A DNA stretch of 64,000 bases from Sinohyriopsis cumingii (lineage: Eukaryota > Mollusca > Bivalvia > Unionida > Unionidae): positions 46,717,440 through 46,781,439 of the forward strand of contig CM068839.1 of assembly GCA_028554795.2 (NCBI GenBank), given 5' to 3'. Shown one piece after another: positions 13,058 to 23,399 of the stretch; position 1 is the stretch's first letter; every line of letters starts with the position of its first letter. Position numbers and translations under genes: made by a program. Below the pieces are notes generated by a model that saw nothing but the letters and a program-made list of their open reading frames with translations, did not search any database and had not been told where the DNA came from.

Positions 13058-13870
13058 TTAAAAAGTCGCCCTCTCTTCGCTGATAGTACTTTGGATGGGG
13101 CGAAATGGTGTTTTGGAAATGTTATTACGTGTCCGATGTGCCACATGAATAGAAGTCGATAGTAGTGGCGGTGGTGGAGATGGTAATGGGATGGCTTTGG
13201 TCTTCTTTTCTTTTCTCACTTCTGGTTTCCTTTCTTTGTTTTTGACTTCTGTCGCAGGAGGAGTGGACATCATCATTTGTAGACCACGTTTTAAGTTCTT
13301 CTCGTTGGGAGTAGGGGAATGGGTCAACAAGAACGCGGCTTATTAGGAATGGGAGCTACTTACGGTGTTTGAAAGACTTCTCGTACCTGTTCTTTACCAC
13401 TGAGGTGATGGTCTCTTTATCAGGGTCTTAAAATCTTTAAGAGTTAGCAGAGCTGGTTCGTCTATAGCTTTCTGGAGAAAGAGTTGCAGTTGTTGCAATA
13501 TTTGACCGTACTTTTTCAACTTTTCAGTTTCAGACAAATCGTTTCGATACATCAACGACTGCAATTTGTTTTGTAATTGGGACATCTCGGTCAAATGAGG
13601 ATTTTGGGTCTAATGCAGGGTACGTTTTTTTTGCCAACGATGGTATTTCATCCATCGTTTGTAAGGCACTAAAACCAGTTTTCGTCCTTCCCTTGGATTT
13701 CAATCGTCACGTCCGAAAAGGTCCCTGTTATATTCTTGGTCCTTTTATCTTGCTCCCAAGAGTCTTTTCAGCACTATTCCCAATATTCCTTTCAGCAAGG
13801 GCCCTAACAACATGGGCGAAATGCCTCTTGATGTCTGGAACCTAATTTTTGAATGTAGTCTATAATTTGG
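13058..13870 (-). pseudogene. Leu-rich / Pro-rich virion-associated protein, broken
   Basis: Three collinear minus-strand pieces are seen. 13870-13745 has a hydrophobic-basic helix (LLGPLLKGILGIVLKRLL). 13735-13394 contains RKLVLVPYKRWMKY and a Leu/Gln-rich coiled coil. 13330-13058 is Pro-rich. The motif (basic, then Leu-Val-x-Val-Pro, then a coiled coil and a Pro-rich tail) recalls an unnamed Polinton protein encoded near the capsid genes. The first piece may be a separate short protein. Stops separate the pieces. Confidence 0.5.
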
Positions 13871-15175
13871 TAACAAAGGTGACATCATTTTTTTTTCTGA
13901 AGATACGTGTGTCTTGACACTATTGGTATGTATGCCTTGTCCACATATAGGGCTAAATCTCAAGAGTTGACAACCTCTTTTCTGCTGTGAATCTTGCTTC
14001 TTCAGATGTTGTTGGTAACAAGCAGGGCCGACATATGTGCGCTGACAAGCATGGCAATGCACTCGTTTTTGTCTTTCGTCCAGACAGGTGTGAGAGACCA
14101 AGCATCTCCCACACTTCGATCCACAATACTTGTGTTGCTCTCGATTATTTTGGCGATAGTCATATTTCTCACATATATAACTGTATCCCAGGTATGGAGC
14201 GATACTGGTAATGGCATCAAAATGTTCATCGTGATGATAGACGTGAATTTATTTTCCGTCTTTGAAATATTTGCCTCGAAAAATCAGAGGTCCACGCACT
14301 TTTTGATGGTGTAATTTCAAGGTGTAGCGTGGAGTTAAGACGTCTTACAAATTTGGCATTTCAGGAATACCATAATGTGTGTCTTTGGATAACTCCGCGT
14401 GCTGTGACAGGAGTTTTGCTTCTCGTCGTTGCTTGGCTTGGTTAGATTTTTTAATTGATTGCCAAGCTCGTTTCCATACTACCTTGTCGTTCTTGTCGGC
14501 TGACGTTCGTCCAACCACGATGGCATGGGCTAAACAGATTTTGTCTTAAGGATTGTTAATTCGGAGGAGACCATTTTGGTGCTGCGAAGTTCGTCTACCA
14601 ATAACACCTTTTAGTGTCCTGTCCTTTGAACAGTGTCGCTTTTCCATCCGTAATGTGAAACTTGCCGTTGGATTGTTGCAAGTGTTGAATCTTGTCGACG
14701 ACTTTGGAAGGTGACAGTTCTGCAGGGCTGCTAAACTCGATCCAAACTGGGGACTTCAGACTATCGTGATGAATGGAAAGTATCAAGCCATCGTCTTCGT
14801 TGGTTTCACATTATCGTTTAAATGTGGTTAACAAGGAATCCCACACCTCGCTGATAAAATGTTCTGCTTCCTCTAATGGTACGTCGGACATGAAATCTTA
14901 AAACTTCACATGGTTCGTGTAGGCCGTAATTCTATATTTTCTGCAGGAGCACTTTTCGGTCTCTCGAATGTTATATTACGTTAGGAGTTTACTAATGGTG
15001 GTGAACTATGATTGTGTGTATACTCTATGGGTCTAGATTCTGGCTCATTTATGTCATTTTCAATATTACTCGCATGGATTTGTGCTACGATTTTAGCTAC
15101 TGTGCGATGCGATAAATCTCCTTTCTGCCTCTTACTTTCTTCTCCTGTCTTTACGAAATGATGCGATCGTTTCAT
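13871..15175 (-). pseudogene. PolB N-terminal region only, broken (element B')
   Basis: Starting at 15175 (MKRSHHFVK), this matches the first ~430 residues of the element B polymerase at 59225. Matches include the RTVAKIVAQIHASN block, SLKSPVWIEFSSPAEL, DKIQHLQQSN, and the Cys-rich segment with CYQQHLK and CQLLRF. Several frameshifts and stops interrupt it. The sequence then jumps to an unrelated gene, so the exonuclease and polymerase domains are deleted. The copy defines how much of the B polymerase N-terminus is conserved between elements. Confidence 0.88.
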
Positions 15176-15295
15176 CGTGACTGCAAAACGTCAAAATGAC
15201 TACATTTTGAACGCCATGGTCCCTTATATATTTATGTCAGACCAGTCTATATATAGAGGGTTAACGTTTTCCCTTCCATTATTCATTTCACCCAG
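15176..15295. promoter_or_regulatory. divergent promoter of PolB and the zinc-knuckle-type gene (element B')
   Basis: TATATAAGG reads toward the PolB remnant on the minus strand (about 15230-15222). TATATATAGAGG (about 15250-15261) reads toward the plus-strand gene. The same paired TATA arrangement lies at 59144-59177 in element B. Confidence 0.6.
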
Positions 15296-15480
15296 TCACT
15301 TCAAGCAGTAGAAAAAAATAGAAGAAAAGAAGCCGAGGAGTAAGTAAGGATGGAGAGGAGGAACACTCGCGAAAGTGAAGACATTCAACAAAAAACAGAG
15401 AGAGTGAACCAAAACTTCAGAAAAGAAGTCTATGGACTTTCCAAAGTGTTCCGAATTGGTTTGTAAACTTTTTACCAGCA
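15270..15480 (+). pseudogene. remnant at the position of the zinc-knuckle gene
   Basis: The leader (CATTATTCATTTCACCC) matches the leader of the element B zinc-knuckle gene. The body is Lys/Glu-rich, but no CCHC knuckle survives and stops intervene. Confidence 0.35.
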
Positions 15481-15630
15481 TAGAAAACTAATCTCATGGT
15501 TTCCATTTTTCAGGAAAAGAACCTACACTCACGCACTCACTCAAACACGTACATCATGGGCAAAAAAGGGATTTTGAGTTTTATTTGATGTTGGCAAAAT
15601 AAATACTATTTCTTTTTGGAAGAACTGGGT

Positions 15631-15646
15631 GGCCCTGAAAAGGACC
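15631..15646 (-). terminator. histone-type 3' stem-loop after the coiled-coil remnant
   Basis: On the minus strand this reads GGTCCTTTTCAGGGCC: a 6-bp stem with one wobble pair and a TTTC loop, followed by ACCCA and then CAAAAAGAAATAG. It lies about 30 nt after the homologous stop. The layout matches replication-dependent histone mRNA 3' ends. Confidence 0.8.
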
Positions 15647-15676
15647 GTTGGGTGTTACCTTTTAATAAAATAACAA

Positions 15677-16306
15677 ATTCAGGAACGGGACGTAATCCTC
15701 CTTAACTGTCTTACGACCTTGCCACGGCCATGGCCTACTTCTGGATTGGCTCCTGTTGATGATGATTAGAAATCACTTGGGGTGTTATCAAAGGCATGAT
15801 AAAAAGGTTGAGTTGTTTGGCTCATTTAGGTTGTTTCTCTTGTGTTGTATTAAAGAAGTCTGATACATTTGTTTCAGACTCCCTAACTCTGCCAAAATGT
15901 CTAAGAGTACCGTCACCGTTTTACTTTCACTGTAATCCTTATCTCCTAGACCTTGTTTCTTCTCTGCTGCTTCTTCTTTATATCGCTTCCTTCTTGCTAC
16001 TTCGTCTTCTTGTTTTTGCTGTTGAAGGAGAAAAGCTTATTCTGCTTCTTTCTGCTGATATAAATATTTCTCCAATTTTCTTTCTGTCTCTGTCAAAAAT
16101 CCTCGACGTGTGGAAAGAAGAAGGTGGCGAAGGTACTGGTAGCGGAACAAATTATTGCCAAGAAGAAAGAAAATCTACTAAATCCCAACTAAAATCGGTC
16201 TCTTCTGGAAGTAAGACTGTCTCGACATTGGTAGCCGCTGATATGCCTTCGCTCTCGTCTCCACAGCTGGTGAACCCCAAGTCATATTCTTCTTAGTTTC
16301 TGTCAT
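15677..16306 (-). pseudogene. coiled-coil / Gln-rich protein, broken (element B')
   Basis: It starts at an ATG at 16306 (MTETKKNMTWGSPAVET) and is homologous to the 191-residue protein at 57765-58340 (MTETQKTIQWGAPAAET). The DRDRKK-type coiled coil and the C-terminal PEVGHGRGK / RQLR block also match. Frameshifts and stops break it. The overlapping 166-codon plus-strand frame is an antisense shadow. Confidence 0.85.
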
Positions 16307-16364
16307 GTTTGAAAATTGCATTGCATTTTTCACTGCGCACAGACGCTAGCGCATATATCTAGGG

Positions 16365-16490
16365 AATGTGACGTCACAGGCAGATCTTTTCGGATTGGAA
16401 GACAGGGTCCGCCCCGTGACTGAATTTTGTAACGCGTGTTTGGATTGTTGAAAAAACTGGAACGGCTCTTACACTATAAAAAATAGAGGT
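16365..16490. promoter_or_regulatory. divergent promoter with TGACGTCA and TATA (element B')
   Basis: TGACGTCA (16369-16376), an inverted CCAAT-type motif (GGATTGGA, near 16395) and TATAAAAAAT (16475) lie between the divergent coiled-coil and basic-protein remnants. Element B has TGACGTCA at 57696-57703, CCAAT and a TATA box in the equivalent interval. Confidence 0.65.
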
Positions 16491-16546
16491 TCACTTTCAT
16501 TCCCGTTACCTGTTCTCGTCACAACATATGAACAAACTTAGAATGA

Positions 16547-16729
16547 TCTACTCTTGTTTCGTCGATGCTGTTCCGTACGGACTTATCCATGTATGACGAT
16601 CGGAGTATTTGGAAAAGAATAATCTATTTGGAGAGACGAGGCTGTTTGAAAAGGGTCCTCATCTACGGTCCTGAAGTCAGAAGCAAATTGAGGAAGCGAA
16701 GAAGACCTGTGCGTTGCCCTCTATGTTAA
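16547..16729 (+). pseudogene. small basic Cys-tailed protein, N-terminally broken (element B')
   Basis: From the ATG at 16565 there are 54 codons ending RRRPVRCPLC. This is collinear with the 77-residue protein of element B (57313-57546). Homology continues upstream (STLVSS) to an in-frame TGA at 16544-16546, so the full N-terminus is lost. Conservation of ERRGCLKRVLIYGP and of the Arg-rich tail between two diverged elements indicates selection on a real protein. Its function is unknown. Confidence 0.75.
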
Positions 16730-16757
16730 CGGAATGATGTTATTAAAAAAAAACAAA

Positions 16758-16773
16758 GGCTCTTTTCAGGGCC
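16758..16773 (+). terminator. histone-type 3' stem-loop after the basic-protein remnant
   Basis: It reads GGCTCTTTTCAGGGCC: a 6-bp stem with one wobble pair and a TTTC loop, preceded by CAAA and followed by ACTCA. It starts 28 nt after the stop codon. It matches the metazoan histone stem-loop except for one stem base. Confidence 0.82.
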
Positions 16774-16933
16774 ACTCATATGCCTCGAATAGATTTCCTT
16801 CTTGCGTAAATATTTCTTAGTTGTAAAGTTATTTATGTAATATATTAATGTTCATCCATATATATATATGTATGCTTTATGTTGTATGTGTTATATATGT
16901 GTATGTCCCGAAAAACATTCGAGTTTTTCCCCC

Positions 16934-17167
16934 GATCTTTCGTCCGATTGAGGTCAGCCCCTTGCTACATTGTTACCACTTTTCAGTACCGTGACTTAAC
17001 CTCATATATTCCATTGCTATTGTCCCTATATTAATGGTAAATCCCATTGTCCATAAACAGCTTTTTGACTGGATTGTCCAGTGTCCATATAAATCGTGTC
17101 CGTAATAGTGTCCGCGACCTTTTTGACTGAGATTTCCTTTGTCGGTAAACGGCCCCCATTAACTACT
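16934..17167 (-). repeat. Element B' right terminal inverted repeat
   Basis: This is the inverted partner of 10119-10356. It ends ATTAACTACT, immediately followed by the duplicated target CGTGTC (17168-17173). Confidence 0.88.
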
Positions 17168-17740
17168 CGTGTCCATATATTTGTCCATAAACGTGTCCAT
17201 ACATTTGTATATACAAGTCTCCGTACATTAATCCATAGACATATCGATACATTTGTCTATAGACGTGTCGATAGATTTGGCAATATACGTATCCGTACAT
17301 TTGTTCATAAACGTGCCCATACCTTTATATATCCATGTGTCCGTATATTTGTCCATAGACGTGTCACTAAATTCGTCCATACATGCGTCCAGACATTTGT
17401 CCATAAATGTGTCCATACATTGGTCAAAAGTCGTGTCCGTACATTTGTCGATAGACATGTCCATACATTTGTCCATAAACGTGTTCATACATTTGTTTAT
17501 ACAAGTGTCAATACATTTGTCCATGGGCGTGTCCACACATTTGTTTATACATGCGTCTGTACGTTGTTCCATAGACTTGTCCGTCCATTTATACTTACAG
17601 GTGTCTGTACATTTATCCATATAATTATCAATGCATGTGTCAGTAGATTTGCGAATGTGTCTGTCCATAAATGTATTCATACAAGTGTCTCTATATTTGT
17701 CAATTTAATTGTGCATACATTTGACCATGCATGTGTCCAA
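17168..17740 (+). repeat. 24-bp minisatellite, right part
   Basis: About 24 degenerate units related to GTGTCCATACATTTGTCCAT. Since 24 is divisible by three, it creates 215-, 150- and 123-codon open frames on both strands that are artefacts. Confidence 0.9.
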
Positions 17741-17890
17741 TGATTAACAAATATCATTAAAACGCGTCTTCTGGCTAAGATCAAGGTGCATAAAATATGT
17801 CAAGCATGAATTAAATCAGAACTATTACGTGCATTCGTTATCACTAAGCAATTGGCATATTCATTTTCTGAATATATATTTAAACGTTAC

Positions 17891-17986
17891 CCGATCCCTC
17901 TGGGAAAAACAGACTCCATTGGTGTCCATGTTGTAACTGCTAAAAGTTCGTCCTTCGGATACCACCATGAATCTAGCTGTAAATAC
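17891..17986 (-). CDS. host gene exon 7 (GH36-like secreted protein)
   Basis: The acceptor is TTGTAG|GTATTT, entered in phase 2. The donor is ATCGG|GTAACG, left in phase 2. The first base completes the codon begun by exon 6. The translation has YLQLDSWWYPKDELL and ends FPRGI. The LDSWWY block is a strong landmark of the GH36/raffinose-synthase-like fold, where it lies at a barrel strand near the active site. No further exon of this gene was found between here and position 1. Confidence 0.82.
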
Positions 17987-17991
17987 CTACA

Positions 17992-18091
<100 letters not shown>

Positions 18092-18179
18092 TATGGCGAA
18101 TAAAATTGCAGTGGATCCAACAGTGGATCACGTGTGTCAGGGATTGGTTAAAATAAATGCAATAAACTGACAACGATCA

Positions 18180-18349
18180 GTGCAGGACTAGCATCTATTT
18201 AGCCAAGCGCTTTCGACTCATAAGGAGTCTTTTTAAAGACAAATATAAAACACAGACAACACAAACAAATAAAATAGAAAAACAGTTATGTTTGCAAAAC
18301 TTTGCATGACCGTTTCTACAGAAATTAAACCATTAAATGTATTATGTTT
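18180..18349 (+). repeat. dispersed ~165-bp repeat, copy 2
   Basis: Direct-orientation homologue of 9725-9893. Confidence 0.7.
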
Positions 18350-18461
18350 AAACTAGTTTATTTCATTTGGTGACTATCTAATTTTTGTGCGTTTAATTTT
18401 TTGTTATCTGATATTATTGTAGGCAGATCACCCACGTAGATGTCCGTTTTTTTCCTGTAAG

Positions 18462-18890
18462 CTGCTTGTACATATTTTCTTTTATAGTACGATTAACGCA
18501 TTCGACAACACGTTTTTGTTTGTTATCAATGACATATATTTTACGTTGTTCTGTCTGAGAAACTACTCAGATTGCTTGTTTGAAAACTCTGATCCATGGT
18601 CGGTCCATATCATATTTGGTTTTCGCGTTGCAACAGCTATAATATCTTGTAACGCATTTGATACAGTAGCTCCAGTTTTATCATCAACAGGAACGTTAAA
18701 CACATATTTACTAAAAAGGTCAATGATTGACAACACTTATATTTTGTTATCTTCGTTCTGTGCAATGTTTTGCATATCTGCGAGATCTATCGCCCAGATA
18801 TCATTGAATGCGTTTGCAAGTACTGTTCGTCGAGGAAGCATTTGTTTTAGGTTTGTGTAGCTCATGAGCCAGAACGCTCTGCCTTCAACT
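18462..18890 (-). pseudogene. Polinton-type integrase fragment
   Basis: The minus-strand reading from about 18870 gives DIWAIDLADMQN (first Asp), then, after an in-frame stop, SIIDLFSKYVFNVPVDDK, a helix, and IWTDHGSEFSN (second Asp). After another stop and a frame change it continues into an NRT-like block near the expected Glu. The spacing is right for the rve core. Its sequence differs from the integrases of elements A and B', so it came from another Polinton lineage. Confidence 0.8.
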
Positions 18891-19009
18891 GGTACTTAAC
18901 GCAAGCTTCCCAGATATCCCAATTCAGAGTTTATATTTTACTCCAAGGATACCTTGAACAAGCTTTCGATATACTAGTGCTCGTATTCGGCTAGGTTTCA
19001 TCTATCGTA

Positions 19010-19180
19010 ATTCGTGAAGCTTTACATGATCGTAACTTAGTTTGGTGTCGACGTGATCACGGTAACAAATACCATGACGCATCGGAATTGCATCAACTGC
19101 ATTCTAAGGTTCCTGTCCTGGTAACAGGATTATTATCGCCGTCGAGCTGCTGATCAAGTGAATTATATAGATATGTCCTG
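19010..19180 (-). pseudogene. PLA2-like domain fragment
   Basis: The minus-strand reading includes VDAIPMRHGICYRDHVDT, resembling the viral phospholipase A2 His-Asp helix, followed by a helix (HVKLHELR). The Asp after the catalytic His appears as Gly. It sits just upstream (in its own direction) of the integrase fragment, the same INT-PLA2 order as in element A. The calcium loop is not recovered. Confidence 0.5.
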
Positions 19181-19924
19181 GAATTATCCAACTTCACTTT
19201 GGACTGTTAACGCTGGTAATAAGCAACTATAGTATTTTAGTCAAGGATCAGTTCTTTGTTCACATCTTCGCACTTATATTTCATTTATTTTTAGTCACTT
19301 ACTAAAGACAACTTTATCGTCACACGTTTCAGAATGCTAGCTCTCTGGCTTTGCATTGCACATCCGCCACTGATTGTATTACCGGATTTATTTTGTTTAA
19401 GGACCACACACTTTCTATTACCACATACATTATATATAATTTAGAGATGTAATGTACTCTATTATGTTTGTTTATGACGTATTGTTTGATGCCATCACTC
19501 GGAGAAAGACCAAACCTGTCAGATTAGTTTGTTAGAGCTACCCAGTGAGTTCCAGATGCGTCATTAAAATCTTGGAGGTGAACATATTGTTTTATAGAGA
19601 AGTCCTTTTGCGAAAATAAACGTCCTACGAAAATGACACAAGCGTCGATAACACTAAACCGAGGCCCCTAACCGCGTTAGCGTATTTCATTCAGTTTCTC
19701 TTGATGCTTGTGTGTCAAATATTGTATGCGTCCTCGTTTACCGACTAGATTTTTACTGTTGTTCTTAACCCCTCTTGATGATGTGTGTATATTTGAATCC
19801 TTAGTATCTCAATAATAACGCTAGCCATTAAATCTTATGTGATTACTTTAGCTCGACAGCGACTGGATGCAATTTAGAAATATCTCCCCGTCCGTGATTG
19901 TGTCAAGCAACAACTGTAAGCAGG
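19181..19924. other. unassigned, probably decayed element DNA
   Basis: No reading frame is recognisable. It lies between two Polinton remnants. Confidence 0.3.
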
Positions 19925-20900
19925 TCAGGAGTCTCAGGTGGAATTTGCAGAAGGTGCAGAACAGTTATTTAAACCAGTTATAAAGGATATCAAAGATCTT
20001 CTTTCCACGTGAGAACAAGTCGCTAAAGCAACTGGAAAAATCGCGAAAAGGACTAAACGAACACAAAAGAGTTTACTAGAGATTCCAGATGAAATAGCTG
20101 CTGCTCTATCACAATTACAAACATAAAAATACTTGATAATATTGACCAGCTTCGTTCTGAATTAGCCGATATCAATGATCTTGTACCAAAACCAGAACCA
20201 GAACGACAATCAGAACAAGTAAGATAGAAGACTAATCTAATTGATAAATTTACCGAAACGATTATTGCCGACATAAAAATTGACAGCGTGTAAAATTTAT
20301 CTCCATTCGCTGTGCATAGCTTTGATAGTAGAGACACATTTTTGAAATCCGAATATCATGATTATTCTGTCGGTCGTGAAAGCTGGTATAACAGATATTT
20401 CGCATACACTACGATGTTGCTCAGGCCCGAAATAATGATATAAGATATATTGCATTTATCAAAGGAATATATAGCTATATTACACGGTTACAACAACAAA
20501 ACAACAACAATTACAATAACAACCACAAAACAACCACAACCACAAAAGCAGCAACCACATGATCAACAACGACAAAAGCAACGTCAAAACAGTAAAAAAG
20601 GGTCAAAACAACAAGTGACGAAGAAGAAGAATGACACAATGCAAGTTTTACCTCAGGTGCCACTTTAAGTGGCATTGCCACTGCTGGTACATGTATCAGG
20701 GGAAATGGTCTTATTGTTCCATGCCCCAATAACGGCCTTGCCGATGTTGATAGACTAGAGATTCTAATTGGCGAAACACGAGACGACAATAATTCCCCAT
20801 AAACTATTAACGAAACAGCTGTTATTTGTCAGATATTATTCACAAGCGTTGTCATGGACACGTATGTGTATCGGTCCCTCATCAATGAGATCGTTGCTTA
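19925..20900 (+). pseudogene. decayed copy of element A's 398-residue virion-block protein
   Basis: The start (VEFAEGAEQLFKPV, then KIAKRTKRTQKSLL) matches 30283-30500. A Gln/Lys-rich middle at 20450-20640 matches the Gln-rich middle of the intact protein. The end (DVDRLEILIGETR, then NETAVICQIL and YRSLINEIV) matches 31201-31365. Stops and frameshifts are frequent. Confidence 0.85.
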
Positions 20901-20943
20901 GTACCGTGGTGATTAATGAATTGGATCAGTGACGAGAAAATAA

Positions 20944-21300
20944 GATGATTATACATAATTCTCAGCGCAGTCCTGTAATGGTCAGTGTCATAAATTCGCG
21001 ATTACCAACATATAAAGCAATCTACGGGGATGGACTCTCTGATGTTGTTCAGGGTCTATTCAGAAGGTCAGCCCCTAAAGCTATACCGATTGCAAACTAA
21101 CTGGGAATGAAAGCTAGTGACGTTGTTAGTGATAAAGATATTGGTGTTGTTGGTGATGTTGCTAGTACAGAATTCTCAATAATCAAGGTTAGACTAGCAC
21201 GATTGATACGCAGACTGCGAGCTGTCCGACTTGAGACAGTAAAATTACCCAGACGCGAAGGTTTGCCTGTACATGTTTGCAAAAGTTACAAGCTGCAGTG
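20944..21300 (+). pseudogene. decayed copy of element A's 144-residue small virion protein
   Basis: From ATG 20944 the reading MIIHNSQRSPVMV, then NSRLPTYKAIYGDGLSDVVQ, matches 31394 onward. It is broken by a stop near 21100, after which KASDVVSDK and VRLARLIRR continue. Confidence 0.85.
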
Positions 21301-21544
21301 GCGTTAAAACATTTACAATATTGACCACAATTTCACAGCGATTCCAGTTAGACGATCTTCTGGATCTATGTTAGGGTAATGGACCGAAAGCACGAGGAAA
21401 CATTCGTGGTTGAGCTCGAAGAAAAATGCTTCTGCGTGTTGTGCTATTGGTGTCTTGATATCGTCGCCAACATACCACCTACTTAAAGTGGTAGTATTCT
21501 ACATAAAGAGTCACACCCCAGCTAACGTTCAACGTTTCAGATTC

Positions 21545-21960
21545 TAGCTAGCGTGCGAGTGGTAGCATCAATTGAAAAAATATCATTGATGAGTATACAG
21601 TAAAACAAAAAGAATACAGTAGACGTATCGTAGTTACTGACATAATGTGCATTCTACACCTGCTGTAGTCACTGAAGCAGTAACTATAATCGGAGCATTA
21701 TCAGCCACATATATATTATCACCAGTAATACGAATTGGTGTTGCCGTTATAACCGTTGATGCTAATATTCCTAATATCGTCACTAAAAAGATATCCACGA
21801 GTGCGACAGATAAATTACACGAATATACAATGTTGCTATCAGCGGCAACACAAGCACATGCCAAGTTATCATCGCTGATATCATCGGGTCTCCACTATGA
21901 ATGTAATCAGATCAAGAATTCGAAGAAATGATTAAGATTTACTATGAAACAACTAGAAAC
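21545..21960 (+). pseudogene. decayed copy of element A's two-TM membrane protein
   Basis: EYTVKQKEYSRRIVVTD, a hydrophobic segment, and KLHEYTMLLSAATQAHAKLS match 35330-35610. In this old copy the frame runs uninterrupted through the position where the element A gene shifts frame, which marks the element A shift as secondary. The capsid, pre-protease, protease and fibre genes that separate this gene from the previous one in element A are absent here. Confidence 0.82.
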
Positions 21961-22059
21961 AAACCACCTTGTCTAAAGACTAGGACTCTGTTATGGGCTC
22001 TGTCCCTGACAAAATAAAGGATTTAGATCTCTGAATTAAGTCACGAAGTAAATAATAAT

Positions 22060-23290
22060 GTCACAATAGTTGCCAGAAAATATCATCCCTAATACAACAC
22101 CACCAACAACCACGATGATATCAGCGAGCTCAACCAAGCCCTGACGTTAGCTTTCCAACGGCTATTCGAGACAAGGAAATAACACCAGGACAAATACGAG
22201 TATATTATAGCTGGCCAAATATTAGATCAAAGTTATTCGGTGGGTTGCAGGAAAATATTACATCGGTATTAACATATACAAAAAAACTTCTCAGCGACCC
22301 CGTTGGGGGAACACCAGACTGGAATGTTGTGAACATACCTACAGGCAGTTTCGAAATGAACAGATCAACAGTGAGTTCAAGCGCATAATCAAATCCATCA
22401 CAGAAAAATAATCCAATATCACTATCATGTTACATATGCCAACGTTAACATCCGGTTTAGAAATCTCAACGCCAGATTATGCAGCAGATATATATCAGTC
22501 GCCGATCCGAACTGTGTTTGGATGGACGGAAGCACAACCTCCTGCACCTGCAGCGATATCACAACCTCAACTATATTATTACGTTTCAGATAAACGAGTA
22601 TTGTATTGCCTTGCAGAGTATAGAAAATATGATCCATGGAAATAATTGGCTCGAACCGAAAAAAATAGTATTGACGGGTCTCCATTAGATCCTAAGAGAT
22701 AATTTTCCTACGACTGATATTACAAGATCTCTAAAGCCGGTAAAAACTTTCTTTGATTATGTTGATAATAGAAAGCGGCGTCTTGACAAAATATATATTA
22801 TCTCATTCGCCGAAGCTATTAAACCCGAACACACGCCTGTACGCAGCAAACTGCGTCCGGTATTTCAAAGTTACATACGAGAATATCCCAATAACGATCT
22901 AAAGCGTCAAATCATTGAAACGATGCAGCATCGAAAAATCTAAATCAAGTTGCATCCGACCTCAAATATATCAGTTATTTTATAAACAGTTATTGATACT
23001 TGCAATGAATTTATTCATCGTCCATATTCAAAGAAAACAACAACAATTAAGTAGTCATTTCTTAGACATTACCCGATCACTCAAACAGCATTCTAAACAT
23101 TCATATTACCAGGATTAAACTCCGTCAGTGATAACATTGATGAATATGTTCCAGCGATAGTAGAGTCATGGATAAAAATATCCCCTCCTCCTAGTATTCT
23201 CAAACATAACAGTGGCGGTACGCACGTGTTATGGCCATTGTTTATAATCATTGATCAGATAAAATTGAACTGCAATCCGTTTATTGTAAT
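22060..23290 (+). pseudogene. decayed copy of element A's penton-like protein
   Basis: QIRVYYSWPNIRSKLFGG, then TPDWNVVNIPTGSFE, matches the N-terminal jelly-roll part of 35710-37125. Later, SPDYAADIY-type and VLGW-type blocks match, and a PPPSILKH-like segment near 23190 matches the conserved Pro-rich turn. There are many stops and frameshifts. Confidence 0.82.
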
Positions 23291-23399
23291 TGTTTTATAC
23301 CATCTCCGGATACAGCCTTTTTGTCGCACCTGATATTGCACCTGACTCTCCAGCTATATTGAACGTTCCTAACATAGGTAACATCTTTGGCAATAGTGT

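Larger units (their letters stand above)
10119..17167. mobile_element. Element B': decayed, internally deleted Polinton/Maverick
   Basis: The 7.05-kb element starts AGTAGTTAATGGGG and ends with the inverted complement. It is flanked on both sides by CGTGTC, a 6-bp target-site duplication. AG/CT termini, 6-bp duplication and long inverted repeats are the textbook Polinton signature. Inside, mostly on the minus strand and broken, are remnants of a capsid protein, integrase, a Leu-rich protein, the PolB N-terminus, a coiled-coil protein and a small basic protein. The order from the right end mirrors element B (56946 onward). The exonuclease and polymerase domains, protease, ATPase and most of the capsid gene are missing. 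Confidence 0.9.

Noticed and set aside
15796-16296. 166-codon plus-strand frame in element B'
   Set aside because: It is antisense to the conserved coiled-coil remnant.
17096-17743. 215-, 150- and 123-codon frames on both strands
   Set aside because: They are made by the 24-bp minisatellite; overlapping frames on opposite strands share no domain.
18516-18860. 114-codon plus-strand frame
   Set aside because: It is antisense to a recognisable integrase core.
19270-19420. Possible zinc-ribbon N-terminus before the PLA2 fragment
   Set aside because: Only isolated Cys residues match; too weak.
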